Of a DNA stretch of 35,382 nucleotides, positions 29,814 to 35,382 are shown in pieces. The stretch covers positions 1 to 35,382 of the forward strand of contig JAFQBN010000020.1 in assembly GCA_017416685.1 (NCBI GenBank). The letters run 5' to 3'. Within the stretch, counting starts at the first letter, position 1; every line of letters starts with the position of its first letter. Origin of the DNA: Oscillospiraceae bacterium (GTDB lineage Bacteria; Bacillota; Clostridia; Oscillospirales; Oscillospiraceae). The position numbers were made by a program, and so were the translations under genes. Under the pieces are notes generated by a model, which searched no databases, was not told the origin of the DNA, and saw only the letters and a list, made by a program, of their open reading frames with translations.

Positions 29814-31562
29814 TTAACCGATGGTGACCAACAGATCGTCGGTAGCAACCGCAGCACCGGCAGAGGCGGCAACGGATTTGACCGTGCCGGCGCAGGGGGC
29901 AGACACTTCAATTTCCATCTTCATGGCCTCCAGCACCACCAGCACGTCACCGGCATTGACAGCCTGACCGGCGGAACACAGAACCTTGGCCACGCTGCCG
30001 GGCATGGGACTCTTGACCGCAGTCTCACCGGCGGCGGGAGCAGCGGCAGGAGCCGCAGCGGGAACAGCCGCAGGAGCAGCGGCGGCGGCATCACCCACCA
30101 CACCGGTCACGGCGTACTGATTGCCGTTGACGTTGACCACATAGTTGAAGGTGCTGCCCACAGCGGGAGCCGCGGACTCGGTCTTCTTTTCGGTCTTGGG
30201 CGCCTCCTTCTTGGGGAAGCCGGCCTCGCGGTCCTTGAAAAACGCGGTGGCAACCTGAGGGAAGGCGATATAGCTCAGCACATCCTCGTCACAGGTAGCA
30301 GTGGCACCCAACTCGGCCTTGGCAGCCTCGAAGCCGGGTTCCAGGCTGTCGGCGAAGCGGCCCTCCACAATGGGGGCATTGCCCACGATCTTCTTCTGAA
30401 TTTCGGGGTCGATGGGGGCGGGAGTACGGCCGTACTCGCCGCGGCAGTATGCCTTGATCTCCTTGCCGACCACCTTATAGCGCTCACCGGCCAGCACATT
30501 CTGCACCGCCTGAGAGCCAACCATTTGGCTGGTGGGAGTGACCAGAGGAGGATAACCTAGATCCTTGCGGACCTTGGGCGTCTCGGCCAGTGCCTCGTCC
30601 AGACGGTCGATGGCGTTCATCTGCTTGAGCTGAGAGATCAGGTTGGACAGCATACCGCCGGGGATCTGGTAGTTCAGGCACTGGGTATCGGTGGCCATGG
30701 AGATGGGATCCAGCACGCCGTCCTTCAGGAAGTCGGCACGCACTCCCTTAAAGAAATCAGCCATGGTGACCAGAGCCTTGTCGTCCAGATCGACCTGATA
30801 GCCCATGTCACGCAGGGCAAAGGCCATGGTCTCGGTAGCGGGCTGGGACGTACCGCCGGACATGGGAGAAATGGCACAGTCCAGCACGTCGGCGCCGGCC
30901 TCCACACACTTGAGGTAGGTCATGAAAGCAAGACCGGTGGTGCTGTGGGTATGGATGACCACGGGCATCTCAGGCTCGGCATCCTTGATGGCGGCAACCA
31001 GATTGTACGCCTCCTGGGGCCCCATAATGCCCGCCATGTCCTTGATGCAGATGGAGGCGGCGCCCATGCTCTTCAGGTCCTTGACCATGCCCACAAAGGT
31101 CTCGTGGGTGTGGACGGGGCTGGTGGTGTAGCAGATAGTGCCGGAGGCATGGCCGCCGTTTTTGACGGTCTCGTCAATGGCGACCTCCAGATTGCGCACG
31201 TCGTTCAGTGCGTCAAAAATACGGATGATGTCGATGCCGTTCTTGATGGAGTGGGCCACAAACTTGCGCACCACGTCATCGGGGTAATGCTTGTAGCCCA
31301 GAATGTTCTGACCGCGCAGCAGCATCTGCAGCTTGGTGTCGGGCATCTTGGCGCGGATCTTGCGCAGACGCTCCCAGGGATCTTCCTGCAGGTAGCGCAG
31401 GCACACGTCAAAGGTAGCGCCGCCCCAAACCTCGGCAGAGTAGAACCCCGCCTTATTGATGGTCTCCAGAATAGACTCGAACTTGTCGTAAGGCAGGCGG
31501 GTGGCAATCAGGGACTGATTGGCATCGCGCAGCACAGTTTCGGTCAACTGAACTTTTCTCAT
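29814..31562 (-). CDS. Oxaloacetate decarboxylase alpha / pyruvate carboxylase subunit B-like protein with biotin domain
   Basis: A 582-residue biotin enzyme. The N-terminal HMGL-like TIM barrel (about 1-270) begins VQLTETVLRDANQSL, with the metal site DANQSL and HTHSTTGLA. The conserved carboxyltransferase helical domain follows (to about 450). A Pro/Ala-rich flexible linker leads to the biotinyl domain, where LEAMKMEIEV carries biotin on Lys548. The family either decarboxylates oxaloacetate with a sodium pump (OadA) or carboxylates pyruvate (PycB). No pump subunits OadB/OadG or biotin carboxylase are nearby, so the choice is open. The ATG at 31560-31562 with GGAGG 8 bases upstream is preferred over a longer frame. 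Confidence 0.93.
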   Translation of the reverse strand: MRKVQLTETVLRDANQSLIATRLPYDKFESILETINKAGFYSAEVWGGATFDVCLRYLQEDPWERLRKIRAKMPDTKLQMLLRGQNILGYKHYPDDVVRKFVAHSIKNGIDIIRIFDALNDVRNLEVAIDETVKNGGHASGTICYTTSPVHTHETFVGMVKDLKSMGAASICIKDMAGIMGPQEAYNLVAAIKDAEPEMPVVIHTHSTTGLAFMTYLKCVEAGADVLDCAISPMSGGTSQPATETMAFALRDMGYQVDLDDKALVTMADFFKGVRADFLKDGVLDPISMATDTQCLNYQIPGGMLSNLISQLKQMNAIDRLDEALAETPKVRKDLGYPPLVTPTSQMVGSQAVQNVLAGERYKVVGKEIKAYCRGEYGRTPAPIDPEIQKKIVGNAPIVEGRFADSLEPGFEAAKAELGATATCDEDVLSYIAFPQVATAFFKDREAGFPKKEAPKTEKKTESAAPAVGSTFNYVVNVNGNQYAVTGVVGDAAAAAPAAVPAAAPAAAPAAGETAVKSPMPGSVAKVLCSAGQAVNAGDVLVVLEAMKMEIEVSAPCAGTVKSVAASAGAAVATDDLLVTIG

Positions 31563-31633
31563 GTCAAATTCCTCCGTATATGTGTATTCTCCGGTCAGGC
31601 CGCAACCCTGCCGGGCAAAAATCAATCGCAGAT

Positions 31634-31662
31634 ATTATACCTTCCAAATGTGATAATTGCAA
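31634..31662 (-). promoter_or_regulatory. Promoter of the biotin carboxyltransferase gene
   Basis: TTGCAA (31657-31662), 17 bases, perfect TATAAT (31634-31639) on the minus strand, about 65 bases before the start codon. Confidence 0.85.
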
Positions 31663-31750
31663 GCGTATTCTCACTTTTTTCACATTTGATTTTTCTGTTC
31701 TCCCTTGGTGAACATTCGCCCGTTTTCTATTCTTCCCGGATGTACACATT

Positions 31751-31784
31751 TTATAAAACGGCGCCCCCGACCGGGGACGCCGTT
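31751..31784 (-). terminator. Terminator of the collagen-like gene
   Basis: A 12-pair GC-rich stem with one U-G pair (31757-31784), followed on the minus strand by TTTTATAAAA, 3 bases beyond the stop. Confidence 0.88.
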
Positions 31785-31787
31785 GTT

Positions 31788-32360
31788 TCAGGTTTCCAGC
31801 AGACCTGCAGCCCGCAGGGAGGCCAGCAGCGCATTGACCGTGCCGATCACATCCGCCAGATCGGAGTCGGCACTCAGGTCCGCCACCGCCGCGCCGGGCG
31901 TCACCACACCGGCAGGGCCCTGAGGGCCCTCAGGACCAGTAGGACCGGCAGGGCCAACAGGACCAACAGGGCCCTCAGGACCGGCAGGACCCTCAGGACC
32001 AGCAGGACCGGCAGGACCCTCAGGACCAGCAGGACCGACAGCACCGGCAGGACCGGCGGGACCCTCAGGGCCAGCAGGACCGACAGCACCGTCAGCGCCG
32101 GCCGGACCAATGGGTCCCTGGGGACCGGCAGGACCAACAGGGCCAATCGCGCCCTGAGGACCGGCAGGGCCAACAGGTCCCTGGGGACCGACCGGGCCGG
32201 CAGGACCCACCGGGCCGGCAGGTCCCTGAGGGCCTTGCGGGCCGGGAGGACAGCTGCAGCAGGGCTGCGGGCAGGGCATGGGATAGACAGTGCCCCCAGA
32301 CAGGCACCCGTTGCCGCATCCGTTGAACTGACCGCAGTCAGAAGCACAATACTGTTTCAT
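31788..32360 (-). CDS. Collagen-like Gly-X-Y repeat protein with Cys-rich head
   Basis: A 190-residue protein in three parts. Residues 1-39 hold eight cysteines (5, 9, 15, 19, 30, 34, 35, 37). Residues 40-150 are 37 uninterrupted Gly-X-Y triplets, mostly GPA, GPV, GPE and GPQ. Residues 151-190 form a short tail with [20 protein letters not shown] followed by AAGLLET. Gly-X-Y repeats form triple helices and need a trimer-forming tail. This tail looks like the end of phage head-fibre-type proteins and other clostridial collagen-like proteins, from memory of the motif. There is no signal peptide, so secretion or spore-surface (BclA-like) assembly is open. An AGG-type site precedes the ATG at 32358-32360; a GTG 12 bases upstream is an alternative. 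It lies alone between two terminators. Confidence 0.92.
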   Translation of the reverse strand: MKQYCASDCGQFNGCGNGCLSGGTVYPMPCPQPCCSCPPGPQGPQGPAGPVGPAGPVGPQGPVGPAGPQGAIGPVGPAGPQGPIGPAGADGAVGPAGPEGPAGPAGAVGPAGPEGPAGPAGPEGPAGPEGPVGPVGPAGPTGPEGPQGPAGVVTPGAAVADLSADSDLADVIGTVNALLASLRAAGLLET

Positions 32361-32432
32361 AGAACGCCTCACTTTTCCTTACTTGTGGCTGTGCCACAGT
32401 CCATTCTATGTGCTGTCGCCCCTCCAAGACAC

Positions 32433-32469
32433 AAAACACCCCCGACGCAGCAAAGTGCACCGGGGGCAT
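32433..32469 (-). terminator. Terminator of deoC
   Basis: On the minus strand a 9-pair stem with two G-U pairs and a core of CCCCCG/CGGGGG (32461-32469 with 32436-32444), a 16-base loop, then TTTTGT. It lies 20 bases past the deoC stop. Confidence 0.8.
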
Positions 32470-32488
32470 TCTTCATATTGCTTCATAT

Positions 32489-33145
32489 TTACAGATTTTC
32501 TTCCAGCGCCAGCTTCACCAGCGCACTGGTACCCAGACGGTCGGCGCCCAGGTCCAAAAAAGCCTGGGCATCTTCCCAACTGCGGATGCCGCCGGCAGCC
32601 TTCACCTTCACATTGGGCGCCACGTTGGTCCGCATAAGGGCCACATCCTCCCGGGTAGCACCGCCGGTAGAAAAACCGGTGGAGGTCTTGATAAACTCTG
32701 CGCCCGCCTCACTGACTGCCCGACAGGCGGCAATCTTTTCGGCCTCGGTCAGCTGACAGGCTTCCACGATCACCTTCAGCAAACGCCCGGCGCAGGAAGC
32801 TTTCACTGCTCGGATCTCCTCCGTCACAGCGGTCCAGTCCCCTTCCTTGACCATGCCAAGGTTGATGACCATGTCGATCTCGTCCGCACCCTCCCGGACA
32901 GCCCGTTCCGTCTCAAACACCTTGACCGCCGTGGTATTGTAGCCATTCGGAAAGCCGATCACGGTGCAGATTTTCAACTCACCCTTCACATAGTCTGCCG
33001 CGCGGCGGACAAAGCTGGGCGGGATACACACGCTGGCCGTACCGAAGCGCATACCCTCGTCACAGAGCTTTTTCACCTGCTCCCATGTGGCAGTGGTGGT
33101 CAGAATGGTGTGATCGACGCGTGCAAGAATCTCGTTATGTGTCAT
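32489..33145 (-). CDS. deoC: Deoxyribose-phosphate aldolase
   Basis: A 218-residue class I aldolase. It splits deoxyribose 5-phosphate into glyceraldehyde 3-phosphate and acetaldehyde, in deoxynucleoside salvage. The Schiff-base Lys is Lys153 in EFIKTSTGFSTGGA. The second catalytic Lys lies in NVKVKAAGGIRSWEDA, and Asp91 in ADEIDMVINLG. The N-terminus MTHNEILARVDHTIL is typical. The AAGGGGG site is about 8 bases before the ATG at 33143-33145. No other deo gene (deoA, deoB, pdp) adjoins. A clear promoter and terminator make it a single-gene unit. Confidence 0.96.
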   Translation of the reverse strand: MTHNEILARVDHTILTTTATWEQVKKLCDEGMRFGTASVCIPPSFVRRAADYVKGELKICTVIGFPNGYNTTAVKVFETERAVREGADEIDMVINLGMVKEGDWTAVTEEIRAVKASCAGRLLKVIVEACQLTEAEKIAACRAVSEAGAEFIKTSTGFSTGGATREDVALMRTNVAPNVKVKAAGGIRSWEDAQAFLDLGADRLGTSALVKLALEENL

Positions 33146-33186
33146 GGAGATGCCCCCTTTTTATTTTTCCTTTGATACCTGCAGTC

Positions 33187-33215
33187 ATTGTACTCTCTCC
33201 CCCGGCAGAATGCAA
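33187..33215 (-). promoter_or_regulatory. Promoter of deoC
   Basis: TTGCAT (33210-33215), 17 bases, TACAAT (33187-33192) on the minus strand. It has the same boxes as the MATE gene promoter. Confidence 0.8.
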
Positions 33216-33263
33216 CAAAAACCGCTTCCGCCTCTCATAGGCACCTGCGCCTGCGCTTTGCTA

Positions 33264-33292
33264 TTGCTTTTTCCTGTAAAAGTGTGTATAAT
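33264..33292 (+). promoter_or_regulatory. Promoter of the APC permease gene
   Basis: TTGCTT (33264-33269), 17 bases, perfect TATAAT (33287-33292). The leader of about 60 bases ends in an AAGGAG site. It diverges from the deoC promoter about 50 bases away. Confidence 0.85.
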
Positions 33293-33361
33293 GTGTGGTA
33301 AGTTATGACTCTTTCGGTCATTTCTTATTCCAGCCGCATCCCGGCTAAAAGGAGAGACATT

Positions 33362-34786
33362 ATGGAAAATAAACTGACAAAGAAGTATGGCCTGTTCACT
33401 GCCATCTGCATGGTCGTGGGCATCGTCATCGGCTCCGGTATCTTTTTTAAGACCGAGGCCGTTCTGTCCACCACCGGCGGCAACGTGCTGACCGGCGTGT
33501 TGGGTCTGCTGGTAGTGGGCGCGATCATGCTGATCTGTTCTTACGCCTTCAGCCTGCTGGCCCAGAAGTATGAGAAGGTCAACGGCATCGTGGACTACGC
33601 CGAAATGGCACTGGGTGAGAAGTTCGCCTACTACGTGGGCTGGTTCATGACCCTGATCTACACCCCCGCCATCACCAGCGTGCTGGCCTGGCTGTCCGCC
33701 CGCTACACCTGCGTACTCATCGGCAAATTTGAAAACCCCGTCACCGGCCCCGAGTGCATGATCATTGCCGGTCTGTTTCTGGCCGGCGGCTACGCGCTGA
33801 ACGCGCTGAGTCCCATTCTGGCCGGTAAGTTCCAGGTCTCCGGCACTGTGATCAAGCTGATCCCCCTGTGCCTGATGGCAGTGGTGGGTACCATCCTGGG
33901 TCTGACCAACGGTCAGCTGGCGGATAACTTCACCGGTGCAGCCGCCGCGGCGCAGGGTGTCACCATTTCCACCGGTTTTGACTTCGGCGGTCTGATGATG
34001 GCCGTTGTGGCTCTGGCTTTCGCCTACGAGGGCTGGATTATCGCCACCTCCATCAACGCCGAGCTGAAGGACTCCAAGAAGAACCTGCCCATCGCTCTGA
34101 CCGTGGGCGGTATCATCGTCGTTGCCGTGTACGTGCTGTACTATCTGGGCATCTGCGGTGCCATCCCCGTGACCGAGCTGCTGGCCTCCTCCCTGGGTTC
34201 TCAGCAGGCCTTCATCAACATCTTCGGCAACCTGTTCGGCACCCTGCTGACCGTGTTCATCATCATCTCCTGCCTGTGTACCATGAACGGCCTGATGCTG
34301 GGTTGCGTGCGCGGTATGTACTCTTTTGCCATCCGCGGCCGCGGTCCCAAGGCCGAGACCTTCTCTCAGGTAGATAAGACCACCAACATGCCCCACAACT
34401 CCGCTATCGTGGGTCTGCTGGTGTGCTTTGTGTGGCTGGTGTACTTCTACGGTGCCAACCTGACCACCCCCTGGTTCGGTCCTTTCTGCTTCGACTCTTC
34501 CGAGCTGCCCATTATCACTCTGTACGCGCTGTATATCCCCATCTTCCTGACCATGATGAAGGATAAGACTCAGCCCTTCTTCAAGCGGATCATCGTCCCC
34601 GTGGCTGCCAGCCTGTGCAGTCTGTTCATGGTGGGCGCCGCCATCTATTCCCACGGCATCGCCAAGTATCAGGCCGCTGTGGCCGCGGGCGAGCCTTTCA
34701 CTTTCCCCGCCCTGTTCTATCTGATCGTCTTCGCCGTGGTCATCTTCTTCGGCTGGCTGTTTGACGGCAAGCGCAGAAACAAGTAA
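33362..34786 (+). CDS. APC family amino acid permease
   Basis: A 474-residue membrane transporter with about 12 transmembrane segments. The APC hallmark is in the first helix, MVVGIVIGSGIFFKTEAVL, where the unwound G-S-G binds the amino group of the substrate. FAYEGWIIATSINAELKDSKKNLP is the helix 6 to 7 region conserved in the LAT-like branch. The frame opens 19 codons earlier, but AAGGAG lies 8 bases before the ATG at 33362, which also fits the family start. It is a single-gene unit with its own promoter and terminator. Substrates of this branch vary (amino acids or polyamines), and none can be assigned. Confidence 0.91.
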   Translation: MENKLTKKYGLFTAICMVVGIVIGSGIFFKTEAVLSTTGGNVLTGVLGLLVVGAIMLICSYAFSLLAQKYEKVNGIVDYAEMALGEKFAYYVGWFMTLIYTPAITSVLAWLSARYTCVLIGKFENPVTGPECMIIAGLFLAGGYALNALSPILAGKFQVSGTVIKLIPLCLMAVVGTILGLTNGQLADNFTGAAAAAQGVTISTGFDFGGLMMAVVALAFAYEGWIIATSINAELKDSKKNLPIALTVGGIIVVAVYVLYYLGICGAIPVTELLASSLGSQQAFINIFGNLFGTLLTVFIIISCLCTMNGLMLGCVRGMYSFAIRGRGPKAETFSQVDKTTNMPHNSAIVGLLVCFVWLVYFYGANLTTPWFGPFCFDSSELPIITLYALYIPIFLTMMKDKTQPFFKRIIVPVAASLCSLFMVGAAIYSHGIAKYQAAVAAGEPFTFPALFYLIVFAVVIFFGWLFDGKRRNK

Positions 34787-34796
34787 TTGCACACAA

Positions 34797-34833
34797 TAAA
34801 AAACTCCGAAGCCAAACGGCTTCGGAGTTTTTT
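34797..34833. terminator. Bidirectional terminator between the APC permease gene and metK
   Basis: A perfect stem (core 34802-34813 with 34818-34829) and 4-base loop is flanked by A-rich and T-rich runs on both sides, so it can end the plus-strand permease gene and the minus-strand metK. Confidence 0.93.
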
Positions 34834-34840
34834 ATTTCCC

Positions 34841-35382
34841 TTACAGGTTGGCCTTCAGGACCTCGATGCGGTCCAGCTGCTCCCAGGGCAGGTTCAGATC
34901 GGTACGTCCGAAGTGGCCGTAAGCGGCGGTCTGTCGGTAGATGGGGCGGCGCAGATCCAGATCCCGGATAATGGCGGCGGGACGCAGGTCGAAGGTGCGG
35001 TTCACCGCATCCTCCAGCCGGGCGTCGCTGACCGTACCGGTGCCGAAGGTATCCACGCGGACACTGACGGGACGGGCCACGCCGATGGCGTAAGCCAGCT
35101 GCACCTGACACTTGTCGGCAAGCCCGGCAGCCACCACATGCTTGGCCACCCAGCGGGCGGCATAGGCCGCGGAGCGGTCTACCTTTGTGGGGTCCTTGCC
35201 GGAGAACGCGCCGCCGCCGTGGGGCGCGCTGCCGCCGTAGGTATCCACAATGATCTTGCGTCCGGTCAGGCCCGAGTCGCCCTGGGGGCCGCCCACCACA
35301 AAGCGGCCAGTGGGATTGACATAAATCTTTGTCTCCTCATCCAGCAGCTCGGAGGGGAGGATGGGTTTGATGACCAGCTCGA
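34841..35382 (-). CDS. metK: S-adenosylmethionine synthetase, C-terminal part (gene runs off the right edge)
   Basis: The last 180 residues of methionine adenosyltransferase, which makes SAM from methionine and ATP. The signature [19 protein letters not shown] with the catalytic Lys and Asp is present, and the preceding [20 protein letters not shown] binds ATP phosphates. The ending [19 protein letters not shown] is typical. The start lies beyond base 35382, so its promoter and any SAM riboswitch are not visible. It ends at the shared terminator with the APC gene. Confidence 0.96.
   Translation of the reverse strand, partial: ELVIKPILPSELLDEETKIYVNPTGRFVVGGPQGDSGLTGRKIIVDTYGGSAPHGGGAFSGKDPTKVDRSAAYAARWVAKHVVAAGLADKCQVQLAYAIGVARPVSVRVDTFGTGTVSDARLEDAVNRTFDLRPAAIIRDLDLRRPIYRQTAAYGHFGRTDLNLPWEQLDRIEVLKANL

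Noticed and set aside
31908-32250. Short repeated units that could suggest a CRISPR or tandem DNA repeat
   Set aside because: The 9- and 18-base periodicity is the Gly-X-Y coding repeat of the collagen-like gene; there are no unique spacers.
33185-34792. A 535-codon open frame on the minus strand opposite the APC permease
   Set aside because: His/Gln/Asp/Gly-rich shadow typical of antisense to a GC-rich membrane-protein gene; it also covers two promoters.
35300-35382. A SAM riboswitch for metK
   Set aside because: The window ends inside the metK coding region, so its leader cannot be seen.

Overview
The window reads as a chromosomal housekeeping segment of an anaerobic Firmicute of class Clostridia, most likely an Oscillospiraceae/Ruminococcaceae-type gut bacterium. 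The basis is moderately high GC genes between AT-rich promoter gaps, the dgt-dnaG-rpoD order, Firmicute-style SH3-NlpC/P60 and DUF4358-like lipoproteins, a biotin-dependent carboxyltransferase, and strong AGGAGG-type ribosome sites. The genus cannot be fixed from sequence alone. I see no transposase, integrase, phage gene, CRISPR array or rRNA.

Layout. 1-4367 (minus): the start of rpoC and all of rpoB, with a leader that holds a possible 21-codon leader ORF. 4664-5994 (plus): a small unrecognised gene and an exported SH3/NlpC-P60 wall hydrolase, from one strong promoter to one strong terminator. 5997-6512: a T-rich gap, then tRNA-Thr(CGT). 6538-8174: a phosphoglucomutase/phosphomannomutase unit. 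8213-8602: tRNA-Leu(CAG), then an imperfect duplication of its 3' end plus terminator. 8621-13535 (minus): the branched-chain amino acid ABC importer livK-livH-livM-livG-livF. 13649-13879 (minus): a small membrane protein with its own promoter and terminator. 14075-22257 (minus): a complete arginine cluster argG-argH-argC-argJ-argB-argD-argF. 22542-28217 (minus): a DUF4358-like lipoprotein, a Gfo/Idh/MocA oxidoreductase, rpoD, dnaG and dgt. 28363-33145 (minus): a MATE exporter, an oxaloacetate decarboxylase/pyruvate carboxylase-type biotin protein, a collagen-like protein and deoC, most as separate units. 33264-34786 (plus): an APC amino acid permease. 34841-35382 (minus): the C-terminal part of metK.

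How the genes work together. The arg genes cover glutamate to arginine by the acetyl-recycling route: ArgJ, ArgB, ArgC, ArgD, ArgF, ArgG, ArgH. A TGCATAAT-type repeat cluster upstream of argG is a candidate operator. The liv genes and the APC permease import amino acids. dgt-dnaG-rpoD is a variant of the macromolecular synthesis operon and reads straight into an oxidoreductase whose start codon overlaps the rpoD stop.

No undescribed multi-gene system stands out. The features most worth following are the collagen-like protein with a cysteine-rich head and a phage-head-fibre-like C-terminal tail, the tRNA-Leu 3'-end duplication, the 76-residue membrane protein, the structured intergenic mosaic between argG and argH, and the rpoB leader ORF with the acidic RpoB tail.
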